Below, one piece after another: positions 38,749-48,570 of a DNA stretch of 64,000 nucleotides. Position 1 is the first letter of the stretch. The number at the start of each line of letters is the position of its first letter. Under the pieces are notes generated by a model that saw only the letters and a program-made list of their open reading frames with translations, did not search any database and was not told where the DNA came from. The position numbers were made by a program, and so were the translations under genes. Origin of the DNA: Sva-07 sp963743825 (GTDB taxonomy: Bacteria; Actinomycetota; Acidimicrobiia; Acidimicrobiales; Ilumatobacteraceae); assembly GCA_963743825.1 (NCBI GenBank), contig CAVURC010000006.1, positions 1 through 64,000 of the forward strand, written 5' to 3'.

Positions 38749-39897
38749 GTGACTCGGGTCGCGATCGCCGGATCGACCGGTTCGATCGGCACCCAGACAC
38801 TCGACGTCGTTCGCGCCGAGAACCGTCGCACGCCGGGTGCCTACGAGGTGGTGGCGCTCGCCGTCGGGAGCTCCATCGAGCTGTTGATCGAACAGGCACG
38901 TGAGTTCTCCCCGTCGATCGTCGCAGTCGCCGACGAGGCCGCGCGCCGGATGGTGGCCGAGGCCCTCCCGGGCGTCGAGGTCGTCGATCGATTGGCTGCC
39001 GTCGTCGATCCGGCCGACGTGGTCGTCAACGGGGTGGTCGGCTTCGCCGGCCTCGATGTGACCATCGAGACGCTGCGGGCGGGCAAGCGGCTCGCACTCG
39101 CGAACAAGGAGAGCCTGATCGCCGCCGGCCCGGTGGTGCAGCCGCTGCGGGCGACGCCGGGCGCCGAGTTGGTGCCCGTCGACAGCGAGCACTGCGCGCT
39201 GCACCAGTGTCTGCGATCGTCGTTCAACGGCCAGGCCGAGGTGGCCAGACTGCTGCTGACGGCGAGCGGGGGGCCGTTTCGTGGACGATCGGCATCGGAG
39301 TTGGCGGAGGTGACCGTCGAGGCGGCACTGGCGCATCCGACGTGGAGCATGGGTCCGAAGATCACGGTCGATTCGAGCACGCTCATGAACAAGGGTCTGG
39401 AGGTCATCGAGGCCCACGAGCTCTACGGCACCCCCTACGACGACATCGACGTGGTGGTGCATCCCCAGTCGATCATCCACTCGATGGTCGAGTTCACCGA
39501 CGGCTCGACGATCGCCCAGCTCAGCCTGCCCGACATGCGCCTGCCGATCGGCTATGCCCTGGGCTATCCCGATCGCATCGGAAGTCCCTTCGGCCGTATC
39601 GACTGGTCGGCGCTGTCCCGGCTCGATTTCGAGCCGCCCGACCGGGCGACGTTCCGATGCCTCGACCTCGCCTACCAGGCCGGACGCGCCGGTGGAACCG
39701 CTCCCGCGTGGTTGAGCGCCGCCAACGAGATCGCAGTTGACGCATTCTTGGCAGGGACATTGCGATGGAATGAGATCCCTGACGTGTGTGTTGGTGTACT
39801 TGCGATGCATGATGGTGCAACTCCCCACACCGTCGACGACGTGATCGAGGCCGACGCTCAGGCTCGGCGGATCGCCCGTCAACTCTTGACGAAGTGA
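38749..39897 (+). CDS. dxr: 1-deoxy-D-xylulose 5-phosphate reductoisomerase
   Basis: 382 residues from GTG. NADPH-binding GSTGSIGTQTLDV, ANKESLIAAG, metal and substrate residues in PVDSEHCALHQCL, LTASGGPFRG, HPTWSMGPKITVDSSTLMNK and VHPQSIIHSMVEF are all present. It is the second enzyme of the non-mevalonate isoprenoid pathway. It is grouped with rseP and ispG, the latter being a later step of the same pathway. Confidence 0.97.
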   Translation: MTRVAIAGSTGSIGTQTLDVVRAENRRTPGAYEVVALAVGSSIELLIEQAREFSPSIVAVADEAARRMVAEALPGVEVVDRLAAVVDPADVVVNGVVGFAGLDVTIETLRAGKRLALANKESLIAAGPVVQPLRATPGAELVPVDSEHCALHQCLRSSFNGQAEVARLLLTASGGPFRGRSASELAEVTVEAALAHPTWSMGPKITVDSSTLMNKGLEVIEAHELYGTPYDDIDVVVHPQSIIHSMVEFTDGSTIAQLSLPDMRLPIGYALGYPDRIGSPFGRIDWSALSRLDFEPPDRATFRCLDLAYQAGRAGGTAPAWLSAANEIAVDAFLAGTLRWNEIPDVCVGVLAMHDGATPHTVDDVIEADAQARRIARQLLTK

Positions 39898-39909
39898 TGG
39901 TTCAACCCG

Positions 39910-41253
39910 ATGACTGACCAACTGACCCCCACCGAACGACCGGCTGACGACCAGCCGGCGGCGTTCGCACCGCCGAGCCGCAGCGATCGCGTCAAGAGCG
40001 AGATCATGGCCGGCGGATCGGTCACCGAGCTGAGCGACGACGAGTTGGCCAATGGCTGGACCGGCTACCTCGCGATGGCTGCGATCCTGGGCCTGTTCGT
40101 CTGGCTGGCGTTCGTCAACATCTGGATCTTCGTGTTCGTCGTGGGTGTGGTCATCTCGATCTTCCTCCACGAACTCGGGCACTTCTCCACCGCCAAGTGG
40201 ACCGGCATGAAGGCCACGCAGTTCTTCCTGTTCTTCGGGCCGCGGCTGTGGAGCTTCCGGCGTGGCGAGACCGAGTACGGCGTCCGGGCGATCCCGCTCG
40301 GCGCATTCGTGCGCATCATCGGCATGAACCGGATGGACGAGGTCGATCCCGCCGACGAGGGTCGCACCTATCGCCAAGCGACGTTCCCTCGCCGGCTCCT
40401 CGTGATCAGCGCCGGCTCGATGATGCACATCATGATCGCCATCGTGCTGCTGTTCGCCGTCTACTCGACCCAGGGCGAGATCACCGCCGAGGACGAGCCG
40501 GTCGTCGTCGTGGGTGCGGTGAGCCCGGGGCTGCCGGCATCCGAAGCGGGCATCGTTGCCGACGACGAGATCGTGTCGATCGGCGGCATCGCCGTCGCCA
40601 CCTCGATCGAACTCGGTGAAGTGGTTCGCAGCTTCGAGCCCGGTGACATCGTCGACGTCGTCGTGATCCGTGACGGAGTGGAACAGACCGTTCCCGTCGG
40701 CCTCGGTGCCAACACCGCCGTCGGCGCCGATGACCCACTGTTCGGCACGGCACTGCTCGGGGTTCGCAGCTTCAGCCCGCCGCTGTATCAGGATCACGGC
40801 ATCGTCGGGTCGGCCGTCAACGCCGTCACCGACATCGTGCCGGTCTCGTGGGAGTCGATGCAGGGCATCGTCAAGGTCATCAACCCGGTCAACATGATCG
40901 GTCACCTCGCCGGCACGAACGACGACCTGTCGAGCCGCCCGACGACGCTGTACGGCGTGGCCACGGTGTCCGACGATGTGGGTGACTCCGGTGGATTCGC
41001 CGGCGTGCTCTACCTGCTCGCGGTCTTGAACATCTTCGTGGGCGTGTTCAACATGATGCCGCTGCTCCCGCTCGACGGCGGCCACGCGGCGATTGCCTGT
41101 TACGAGCGATTCCGTGAGTGGCGCAGCGGCACCAAACAGCGGTACTTCGCCGACGTCGAGCGGCTGATGCCGTTCGCGATGGGCGTCATCGTCGTGCTGG
41201 CGATGCTGATGTTCAGCGGGCTGTACCTCGACATCACGCAGCCGATCGGATAG
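39910..41253 (+). CDS. rseP: Site-2 protease family (RseP/Rip1-like)
   Basis: 447 residues. Zinc site HELGH in FLHELGHFSTAKWTGMKA, a PDZ domain (SPGLPASEAGIVADDEIVSI) between membrane segments, and the second motif NMMPLLPLDGGHAA. The first 60 residues are a soluble extension. Such proteases cut anti-sigma factors within the membrane and regulate envelope stress and lipid composition in actinobacteria. It sits between dxr and ispG as in Mycobacterium. Confidence 0.93.
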   Translation: MTDQLTPTERPADDQPAAFAPPSRSDRVKSEIMAGGSVTELSDDELANGWTGYLAMAAILGLFVWLAFVNIWIFVFVVGVVISIFLHELGHFSTAKWTGMKATQFFLFFGPRLWSFRRGETEYGVRAIPLGAFVRIIGMNRMDEVDPADEGRTYRQATFPRRLLVISAGSMMHIMIAIVLLFAVYSTQGEITAEDEPVVVVGAVSPGLPASEAGIVADDEIVSIGGIAVATSIELGEVVRSFEPGDIVDVVVIRDGVEQTVPVGLGANTAVGADDPLFGTALLGVRSFSPPLYQDHGIVGSAVNAVTDIVPVSWESMQGIVKVINPVNMIGHLAGTNDDLSSRPTTLYGVATVSDDVGDSGGFAGVLYLLAVLNIFVGVFNMMPLLPLDGGHAAIACYERFREWRSGTKQRYFADVERLMPFAMGVIVVLAMLMFSGLYLDITQPIG

Positions 41254-41262
41254 TCCTGATCC

Positions 41263-42490
41263 GTGGAAGTCTCCAGCTCACTCGTCGCCCGCAAGCTCAC
41301 CCGGAAGATCTCCGTCGGCAACGTCGAGGTCGGTGGCGACGCGCCGATCACGGTGCAGTCGATGACGATCACCAAGACCGCCGATGTCGAGGGCACGTTG
41401 CAGCAGATCTACGCGCTGGCCGCCGCCGGTGCCGACATCGTGCGCTGCACCTGCAACGAGACCGAAGCCGCCGAAGGGCTGGCGCAGATCGTGCCGCGTT
41501 CGCCGGTGCCGATCATCGCCGACATCCACCACCAGTACAAGATGGCCATGGCGGCGATGGAAGCGGGCGTGCAGGGCCTGCGGCTGAACCCGGGCAACAT
41601 CCGCCGGCCCGAACACATCAAGACCGTCGCCGCCGAGGCTCGTGACCGTGGCATCCCCATCCGTATCGGGGTCAACGCCGGGTCGCTCGATCCTGCGCTC
41701 TACGAGAAGTACGGCAGCGCCACGCCCGAGGCGATGGTCGAGTCGGCCCAGCAGGAGATCGCCTACTTCGACGAGGTCGGCTTCGACATGATCAAGATCT
41801 CGGTCAAGGCGTCGAGCGTGCCGTTGATGATCGAGGCGTACCGCCAGCTCTCGGAGGTGACCGACCATCCGCTGCACCTCGGTGTCACCGAGGCCGGCCC
41901 GCCGCCGGCCGGGTTGATCAAGGCGACGGCCGGTATCGCGACGCTGCTCATGGAGGGCATCGGCGACACGATCCGCTACTCGCTGACGGCCGATCCGGTC
42001 GAGGAGGCTCGTGCCGGACGACAGCTGCTCGAGGCGCTGGGTCTACGCGAGCGCAAGAACGTCGATCTGATCGCGTGCCCGTCGTGCGGCCGCGCCGAGG
42101 TCGACGTGATCGATGTCGCCAACCGGGCAATGGCAGCCTTCGCCGACCGCGAGATCCCGCTGCAGATCGCCGTGATGGGCTGCGTCGTGAACGGTCCGGG
42201 CGAAGCCCGTGACGCCGACCTCGGGATCGCCGCCGGCAACAAGCGCGGGCACCTCTTCGTGAAGGGCCAGAACGTGGCCGTCGTCCCCGAGGAGCGAGAT
42301 GGTCGAGCAACTGGTCGAGTGGGCCGAGTTCATCAACGAGCACGGCGTCGACGCAGCGCTGGCGCGAGTCGACCTGGTCAAGGCCGCTCGGGAAGCCGAG
42401 AAGGACCGCGCCAAACTCCTCGACGACAAGGGCGACGACGCCAATCACGCCAGCGAGAAGATCGTCGAGATCCGCAAGACCACCCGCTGA
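41263..42490 (+). CDS. ispG: 4-hydroxy-3-methylbut-2-enyl diphosphate synthase, one frameshift
   Basis: About 408 residues from GTG. TIM-barrel part (ITVQSMTITKTADVEGTLQQ, ADIVRCTCNE, IADIHHQYKMA, GLRLNPGNIRRP) and the [4Fe-4S] domain with Cys in LIACPSCGRAEVD and GCVVNGPGEARDAD. Near 42293 one extra C shifts the frame after VVPEE; reading resumes as MVEQLVEWAEFINEHG to the stop at 42490. Because this enzyme is essential, a sequence error is the simplest explanation. It is the last gene of the housekeeping block. A palindrome and the convergent manA follow. Confidence 0.93.
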
Positions 42491-42495
42491 GCTGT

Positions 42496-42522
42496 TACAT
42501 CTGGGGTCAGACCCCAGATGTA
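42496..42522. repeat. Palindrome, GTC-A-GAC centre
   Basis: Perfect 13-bp arms (TACATCTGGGGTC) around a central A, between convergent ispG and manA. The likely TGA of manA (42509-42507) lies in its centre. Confidence 0.75.
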
Positions 42523-43494
42523 CGAGCGACGACGAAGGTGCCGAGCGGTGGCGGTGATCGAGGCGCCGGGTGGGAGATAGAGGGTCTGGCCGTCGAGGCC
42601 GACCGTGAGTTCGTGGCCCGTCGAGGTGTGCGTTCGGCCCGGCTCGATGCGAACGAGGGTGCAGCCGGCCTCCGGCAGTGGGTACCGGCCGGTCGTCGAC
42701 GCGTCGGGCATCACGGGGTGTGCGAGTGGCGTGGGGTCGAGAACGTGGAGCAGCTCGTCGATGTCGACCTGCTTGACCGTGAGGCCGCCGCGAACGACGT
42801 TGTCACTCGCCCCCATCAGCTCGATGCCCGCACCGCCGAGGTAGGCGTGCAGGTTGCCGGCGGTGAGGTGGATCGCCTCACCCGGTTGCAGCGTCACCCG
42901 ATTGAGCAACAGGGTGACGATCGCGCTGGCGTCGCCCGGGTATCGGTTGGCCAGGGTCGTCACGAGCTGCGCCTCGACGCGGTCGCTGCGGTCGCACGCC
43001 ACGATCGTGGGTTGCGGATCGAACTGTCCCCGGTAGATCGCCTCGATCGTGGCGGCCACACCGTTGGAACGCAGCATGCTCGCCAGTCCGTCGGCCCCGA
43101 TCGAGCCGAGCAGCGTGAGTGTCGCCTCGACCGGCCGGACGCCGCACAACGCGTCGAATCGAGTGAGCGCACAGAGCAGTTCCGGTTTGGCACGATCGTC
43201 GGGGTAGACACCTCGTGCAAACCCGTCGACGGCTTGTGATGCCGTCGGGTGGACCTGCAGCGAGAGCGGTTCCGCTGCGGCAAGCACCTTCAACAGGTAG
43301 GGGAGCTCGCCCGTCAGCTCGCTCAGCGCCCGCCCATCGGCCGTCGTCGTGGGACCGTTCGGATGCGTCCCCAACCACAGCTCCGCCCACGGTCGACCGT
43401 CGGCAGCCACACCCAGGAGTTCGGGGATGAACGTCGGGTCGCCCCAGGCGTAGTGCTGGACGACTCCCTCGACCGGAATCGGACCGTCGGACAT
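42507..43494 (-). CDS. manA: Mannose-6-phosphate isomerase, class I, one frameshift
   Basis: About 328 residues. Zinc ligands: Gln and His in LSLQVHPTAS, Glu in DRAKPELLCALTRFDALC, and His in IHLTAGNLHAYLGG. The start MSDGPIPVEGVVQHYAWGDP is typical. Near 42550 the frame shifts after GASITAT; the alternative frame reads LGTFVVARTSGV and stops at 42507 inside the palindrome. Without the shift, reading runs into ispG. It interconverts fructose- and mannose-6-phosphate for glycan synthesis. The start overlaps the stop of the metallo-hydrolase upstream. Confidence 0.88.
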
Positions 43495-44120
43495 CAGACT
43501 CCGAGTTCTTCGGCGCGCGCCAACACACCGTCACGCTCGGCGCCGATGGTCGTGGAGTCTCCGTGTCCGGTGTGGACGATGGTCTCGTCGGGCAGGGTCA
43601 GGAGTCGGTCGCGGATCGATCGCAGGATCGTCGCCTCGTCGCTGAAGCTCCGGCCGGTGGCGCCCGGACCGCCGCAGAACAGGGTGTCTCCGCTGAAGAC
43701 TGCATCGGATGCGGCGTCGTGGAAGCTGCAGCAGCCGGGGGAGTGGCCGGGCGTGTGCAGCACGGTGAGAGCGTGGTGACCGGCGAGCAGTGTCTCGCCG
43801 GGCGCCAACGCACGATCGGGGGAGTCGTCGGGCCAGACCACGTCCCACAACATCCGGTCGGCGGGGTGCAGGAGGATGGGTGCGTCGACTGCGTCACGCA
43901 ACGGCACCGCGGCGTTGATGTGATCGTTGTGCCCGTGGGTCAGCACGATCGCCGCAACCCGCCGTCCGTTGATCGCTGCGACGATCACCTCGTGGTCGTG
44001 GGCGGCGTCGAACACCACGACCTCGCGATCGTCGCCGACGATCCAGATGTTGTTGGTGACCTCCCACTCGCCGCCGTCGAGCGCGAAGATCCCATCGGTC
44101 GTGACCAGTTCGATTCCCAT
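43494..44120 (-). CDS. Metallo-beta-lactamase-fold hydrolase, glyoxalase II-like
   Basis: 208 residues. The metal-binding motif is VLTHGHNDHINAAVP, followed by His in LHTPGHSPGCCSFH, Asp in VFSGDTLFCGG and the last His in IVHTGHGDSTTIG. In mycobacteria an MBL protein of this type is encoded beside mscR and has been proposed to act in mycothiol-dependent detoxification. Here too it lies 21 bases downstream of an mscR-like gene, so an S-formylmycothiol or similar thioester hydrolase role is a reasonable inference. Confidence 0.85.
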   Translation of the reverse strand: MGIELVTTDGIFALDGGEWEVTNNIWIVGDDREVVVFDAAHDHEVIVAAINGRRVAAIVLTHGHNDHINAAVPLRDAVDAPILLHPADRMLWDVVWPDDSPDRALAPGETLLAGHHALTVLHTPGHSPGCCSFHDAASDAVFSGDTLFCGGPGATGRSFSDEATILRSIRDRLLTLPDETIVHTGHGDSTTIGAERDGVLARAEELGV

Positions 44121-44141
44121 GATCGCCTCAGTGCACCCTCA

Positions 44142-45227
44142 TCAGAACACGACCACGCTGCGCAGGACCTCGCCGCGTTCCATCTTGTGGAACGCCTCCT
44201 CGACGCCGTCGAGGCCGATGGTCTCCGACACGAACCCGTCGAGGTCGAGGCGCCCCTGGAGATACAGATCGATCAGCATCGGGAAGTCACGCGACGGCAG
44301 ACAGTCGCCGTACCACGACGACTTGAGGGCGCCGCCTCGACCGAACACCTCGATGAACGGGAGCTCCAGGGTCATCTCGGGGTTGGGCACGCCGACGAGC
44401 ACCACGGTGCCGGCCAGATCACGTGCCGCGAAGGCCTGCTTGTAGACCTCGGGGTGGCCGATCGCCTCGATGCACACGTCGGCGCCGAAGCCGCCCGTGA
44501 CCGAACGGATGAACTCCACCGGATCGATCTCCTTCGAGTTGCAGACGTGGGTGGCGCCGAAACCCTTCGCCCACTCGAGCTTGCGGTCGTCGATGTCGAC
44601 GCCGATGATGGTCGACGCGCCGGCCAGCCGGGCGCCGGCGATGGCGGCATCGCCCACACCGCCGCAACCGAAGACCGCGACCGACTGGCCGCGGGTGACG
44701 CCGGCGGTGTTGAGCACGGCGCCGAGGCCGGCCATCACACCGCAGCCGAGCAGGCCCGCGGCAGCAGGGGAAGCGGCCGGGTCGACCTTGGTGCACTGTC
44801 CGGCGGCGACGAGTGTCTTGTCGCAGAACGCACCGATGCCGAGGGCCGGTGACAGTTCGGTTCCGTCGGCCAGGGTCATCTTCTGGGTGGCGTTGTGCGT
44901 GTTGAAGCAGTACTGCGGCTGGCCCCGGCGGCACGCCCGACAGTCGCCGCACACGGCGCGCCAGTTGAGGATCACGTAGTCGCCGGGGGCCACCTCGGTG
45001 ACGCCGTCGCCGACCGATTCGACGACCCCGGCGGCCTCGTGGCCGAGCAGGAACGGGAAGTCGTCGTTGATCCCACCCTCGCGATAATGCAGATCGGTGT
45101 GGCAGACCCCGCACGCCTGGATGACGACGACTGCCTCACCCGGCCCGGGATCGGGGATGACGATCGTCTCCATCGACACGGGTTGGCCCTTCGCTCGGGC
45201 GATGATTCCACGAACCTCTTGACTCAT
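44142..45227 (-). CDS. mscR: S-(hydroxymethyl)mycothiol dehydrogenase-like zinc alcohol dehydrogenase
   Basis: 361 residues. Catalytic zinc site ACGVCHTDLHYREGG and LGHEAAGVVESVG; structural zinc cysteines in AVCGDCRACRRGQPQYC; Rossmann motif VFGCGGVGDAAIAGARLAG. Overall pattern matches mycothiol-dependent formaldehyde dehydrogenase/nitrosothiol reductase (MscR) of actinobacteria. I chose the ATG at 45227 (MSQEVRGIIARAKG); a longer form adds 20 unlikely residues. The neighbouring MBL hydrolase repeats the mycobacterial arrangement. It implies that this organism makes mycothiol. Confidence 0.9.
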   Translation of the reverse strand: MSQEVRGIIARAKGQPVSMETIVIPDPGPGEAVVVIQACGVCHTDLHYREGGINDDFPFLLGHEAAGVVESVGDGVTEVAPGDYVILNWRAVCGDCRACRRGQPQYCFNTHNATQKMTLADGTELSPALGIGAFCDKTLVAAGQCTKVDPAASPAAAGLLGCGVMAGLGAVLNTAGVTRGQSVAVFGCGGVGDAAIAGARLAGASTIIGVDIDDRKLEWAKGFGATHVCNSKEIDPVEFIRSVTGGFGADVCIEAIGHPEVYKQAFAARDLAGTVVLVGVPNPEMTLELPFIEVFGRGGALKSSWYGDCLPSRDFPMLIDLYLQGRLDLDGFVSETIGLDGVEEAFHKMERGEVLRSVVVF

Positions 45228-45289
45228 GCGGGTGACGGTAGCGCGCCGGTCGATGTGTGGAACCGTGTTGGCGTGGGGAACGTCCAACG

Positions 45290-46172
45290 ATGGTGAAGAA
45301 ACGTCTCATGCCCCGTTCTCGCCGTCGTCGGCCTCGCCGTCGTCGCAACTTCCTGTGGCAGCGATGGCGCGCAGTCGTCGCCGGCGTCCGACTCCACCTT
45401 GCCGCCGGTCGCCACCGGTGATCCCGCCACTGGCGGCTACACCCACCCGACCGGTGTCGACGACGTGGTCATCTCGTACGCCGAGTTGGGTGGCTTCACC
45501 ACCCCGGCGTTCACGTTCCAGCAGACGCCGGCGGTGCTGGTGTCCGGCGATGGTCGGGTGTTCAGCCCGGGCGCACAGATCGAGATCTACCCGGGCCCGT
45601 TGCTCCCCGCCGTGCAGGTGCAGACGATCACCGAGACCGGCATCCAGAACCTGCTCGCCGCGGCCGACGACGCGGGTCTCCTCGCCGACATCGACTACAC
45701 GATCGACTCGAATGTCGCCGACGCGTCCACGGCGACTGTGGTGATCAGCGCCGACGGCGACACCTGGACGCACGAGGCGTATGCGCTCGGCTTCGCCGGG
45801 CCCGACGGCGTGGAACCGACGCCCGAGCGGCAGGCGTTGCTGGCATTCGTCACGCAACTCACCGAGCTGTCGAAGCTCGCTGGGGCCGAGAACCTCGGCG
45901 AGACGTCCCTGTTCGAGCCGACCGAGTACGCGATCGAGGCGACGCCCGTCGACGATCTCTCGGCCTACGGCACCGATGGCATCGAGCCCACGCTCGAGGA
46001 GTGGCCGGCCGACGTGTCGGTCCGGCTGGCCGACGCGTCGAGCTGTGTGACGCTGCCGGCGACCGAGGTCGGCGACCTCCTCGTCGCCGCCAATCAGCTG
46101 ACGTTCTTCACCGACGCCGACGTCACGTACCAGGTCGTCGCTCGCCCCGTCCTCCCCGGCTCCACCTGCTGA
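45290..46172 (+). CDS. Predicted lipoprotein, one frameshift in the signal peptide
   Basis: About 293 residues. ATG at 45290 gives MVKKRLMP. One extra C in the CCCC run at 45311-45314 then shifts the frame, and the other frame continues VLAVVGLAVVATSC, a lipobox. The mature part (GYTHPTGVDDVVISYAELGG, IEIYPGPLLPAVQVQTITET, GIQNLLAAADDAGLLADIDY) is a beta-rich domain with one late Cys pair (ASSCVTLPATEV, LPGSTC). No function recognised. It is convergent with nucS across a palindrome. Confidence 0.75.
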
Positions 46173-46176
46173 GTGT

Positions 46177-46203
46177 TACGATTGGTGTCTGACCCCAATC
46201 GTA
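46177..46203. repeat. Palindrome, GTC-T-GAC centre
   Basis: 13-bp arms (TACGATTGGTGTC) around a central T with one mismatch, 4 bases after the lipoprotein stop and 7 bases before the nucS stop (convergent pair). Confidence 0.65.
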
Positions 46204-46210
46204 TACGGAT

Positions 46211-46870
46211 TCAGAAGAGGCGGAGGTCGTCGGGCTTCATGCCGCGGAGTTCGTCGTAGTCGACTTCGACCCAGCGGAAGCCGCGTGACTCGGCGAGCAC
46301 CTTGGCCTGCGGCTTCACGACCTGGGCGACGAACACGCCGCGGATCTCACCCAGCGACGAATCGAGCTTGAGCCGTTCGATGTAGCGGGTGAGCTGCTCG
46401 ACGCCGTCGATCTCGCCGCGGCGCTTCACCTCCACGGCCACCACGGTGTCGGACTCGTCGCGGCACACGAGGTCGATCGGGCCGATCGCCGTCGGATACT
46501 CCCGGCGCACGAGCGTCAGCCCCACCTCGATCGCGTGCGGGCTCGCCGCCAGGAGCTCCTGCAGGTGCGCCTCGACACCGTCCTTCTGCAGGCCGGGATC
46601 GTCGCCGAGCTCTTCGGCGACGTCGCTCAGCACCTCGTGCAGGGTGATGGTCAGCGTCTCCTGCTTGGGGTTCGTGACCACCCAGTGATCGCCGTGGTCG
46701 ACGAGCGTGTTGGGTGCGTTCATCCAGTTCAGCGGCTTGTAGGCGCCACCATCGGCGTGAATGGCCACACACCCGTCGGCCTTGACCATGATCAGGCGCG
46801 TCGCCTCGGGGAGGTGGGCGTCGAGGCGACCCGAGTAGTCGACCGAGCAGCGGGCGATGACGAGACGCAC
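46211..46870 (-). CDS. nucS: Mismatch-specific endonuclease NucS/EndoMS
   Basis: 219 residues. N-terminal DNA-binding domain (GRLDAHLPEATRLIMVKADG, DGGAYKPLNWMNAPN), RecB-like catalytic core with Asp in AIGPIDLVCRD and Glu/Lys in VVAVEVKRRGEIDGVEQL, and a C-terminal DDLRLF that matches the sliding-clamp-binding tail. NucS carries out mismatch repair in actinobacteria and archaea that lack MutS/MutL. Its presence is one of the best pointers to Actinobacteria in the window. Confidence 0.94.
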   Translation of the reverse strand: MRLVIARCSVDYSGRLDAHLPEATRLIMVKADGCVAIHADGGAYKPLNWMNAPNTLVDHGDHWVVTNPKQETLTITLHEVLSDVAEELGDDPGLQKDGVEAHLQELLAASPHAIEVGLTLVRREYPTAIGPIDLVCRDESDTVVAVEVKRRGEIDGVEQLTRYIERLKLDSSLGEIRGVFVAQVVKPQAKVLAESRGFRWVEVDYDELRGMKPDDLRLF

Positions 46871-46881
46871 GACGGGTGACG

Positions 46882-48516
46882 CTACCTGGCGAGCCGCGGT
46901 CGCTCGGTTTCGACGTGATCACGCATTCGCCGCTGGATCAGCTCGCGACGTTGCTGCAGCTCGCGGTAGGTCAGGCGGTTGACGCTGGCGTCGAGGCCCA
47001 TGCTGGCGCGCACGCCGTCCATGTCGAACTCGACGGTGCTGGGATCGACGCCGAGTTCTCGCCCGAGGCGCTCGCCGTGCTTCTGGGCGAACAGCATCGA
47101 GATGTTCGCAACCTCGCCGAGGATGTCGAGGTCGGGCGCGAGCCGGGCGATCGCACCGTCGAGGAACACCATGTTCTTCACGTAGAGCATCAGCTCCTTG
47201 GGGAGCTTGGCGCCGTATCCGAGCAGGGCCTTGACGACCCGCTGGACCTCTTTGACCATCTCCTCGCCGGTGAGCGTGGTGGGGTCGATGACCTCGTCGT
47301 CGAGTCGCAGGTCGCGGATCACGGCCTCGATGTCGGTGTCCATGGGGAGCGCGCCGAGGTCACGCAGCGCCGCCATCTGGCCGCGGGTGTCGTTGGTGGT
47401 GGCACCGAGCATCAAGCGCAGGAACGCATTGCGACGAGCGCCGGTGAGGCGGCCGACGATGCCGTGGTCGAGCAGGGCCGTGCGGCCGTCGGCCATCACG
47501 AACAGGTTGCCGCCGTGCAGGTCGCCGTGGAAGATGCCCTCGACGATGGCGCCCTCCATGAAGGCGATCATCGCGGTTCGCACGACGTCCTCGGTGTCGA
47601 TGCCGGCGTCCTGCATGCCGACCACGTCGTCGAAGTTGAACCCGTAGATGCGCTCCATCACGAGGACGCGTCGGGTCACGAGCGAGGGGTGCGGCCGCGG
47701 GACGATGTAACGGTCCTGGCCGAGGTCGTGGAGCATGGTCGCGATGTCGAGCATGTTGGCGGCTTCCATCCGGAAGTCGAGTTCCTCGACGATGGTCTCA
47801 CCGAACAGTTCGACCAGCGTCGGCGGGTTTGCCAGCGCGGCGACCGGGATCCGACCGACGAGGTGCGGCGCCAGCCATGCCATCACCTTGAGGTCCTTGC
47901 GCACGAGTGACGCAACGGTGGTCCGTTGGACCTTCACCACCACCTGTTCGCCGGTCAGCAGCGTGGCTGCGTGGACCTGGGCGATCGACGCTGCAGCGAG
48001 CGGGGTCTCCTCGAAGTGGCTGAACACGTCCTCGAGCCGGGCGCCGAGATCCTGCTCGACGGTGACACGGACGACGTCGAACGACTCGGGCTTCACCTGG
48101 TCGCGGCACTTCTTGAACTCGGCGACGAGTTGAGCCGGGAACAGGCCGTCGCCGGCAGAGATGATCTGGCCGAGCTTGATGTACGTCGGGCCGAGCGTCT
48201 CGGCGGCGACGCGCAGGCGATGCGAGATCTCGGCCTGGCTGGCCTCGGCGTCGGCGAACTTTCCCCGCCGCTTCTTGATCATCCATGGTGCGATCGCCGT
48301 ACCGAGGTGCCCGACGACGGTGATCACGCGAAGACCTGGCGGCAGCTTGCGGGGCCCGGTGAGTTCCGGAACCTCGGCTTGCGCCTGGCGCCGAAGTGTG
48401 GGTGGGAGCGCCGACCACGTGATGTGATCACGGTCGAGTACCCACGGGCCGTGCTCGGTGAACGAACCCCAGGCGAGATCCGACGGGTGGGCGGTCTCGG
48501 TCGGTACGGAAGTCAC
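46882..48516 (-). CDS. ABC1/UbiB-family atypical kinase
   Basis: 544 residues. The family motifs are clear: KxGQ in GPTYIKLGQIISAG, the Ala-rich loop in PLAAASIAQVHAATLL, Lys in QVVVKVQR, Glu in IVEELDFRMEAANM, and HGDLHGGNLFVM followed by LLDHGIVG. No membrane segment is obvious at the C-terminus. UbiB-like proteins bind ATP and support quinone or lipid metabolism. The start is uncertain; I take the GTG at 48516 because an earlier start would overlap the divergent VOC gene. nucS lies 11 bases downstream on the same strand. Confidence 0.88.
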   Translation of the reverse strand: MTSVPTETAHPSDLAWGSFTEHGPWVLDRDHITWSALPPTLRRQAQAEVPELTGPRKLPPGLRVITVVGHLGTAIAPWMIKKRRGKFADAEASQAEISHRLRVAAETLGPTYIKLGQIISAGDGLFPAQLVAEFKKCRDQVKPESFDVVRVTVEQDLGARLEDVFSHFEETPLAAASIAQVHAATLLTGEQVVVKVQRTTVASLVRKDLKVMAWLAPHLVGRIPVAALANPPTLVELFGETIVEELDFRMEAANMLDIATMLHDLGQDRYIVPRPHPSLVTRRVLVMERIYGFNFDDVVGMQDAGIDTEDVVRTAMIAFMEGAIVEGIFHGDLHGGNLFVMADGRTALLDHGIVGRLTGARRNAFLRLMLGATTNDTRGQMAALRDLGALPMDTDIEAVIRDLRLDDEVIDPTTLTGEEMVKEVQRVVKALLGYGAKLPKELMLYVKNMVFLDGAIARLAPDLDILGEVANISMLFAQKHGERLGRELGVDPSTVEFDMDGVRASMGLDASVNRLTYRELQQRRELIQRRMRDHVETERPRLAR

Positions 48517-48570
48517 CCCGACATGATGCCGGATTCTCGAAGATTCGTCGCCGCGAGGCAACATCGGGTC

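Noticed and set aside
35670..38831. A 1053-codon open frame on the minus strand opposite tsf-pyrH-frr-cdsA
   Set aside because: It is antisense to four well-recognised genes, has Arg/His/Asp-rich composition typical of GC-rich shadows and shows no domain.
38707..41085. A 792-codon minus-strand frame opposite dxr and rseP
   Set aside because: Shadow of conserved genes; composition and lack of motifs argue against coding.
41948..42448. Minus-strand frame opposite the end of ispG
   Set aside because: Overlaps conserved Fe-S domain codons of ispG and has no recognisable features.
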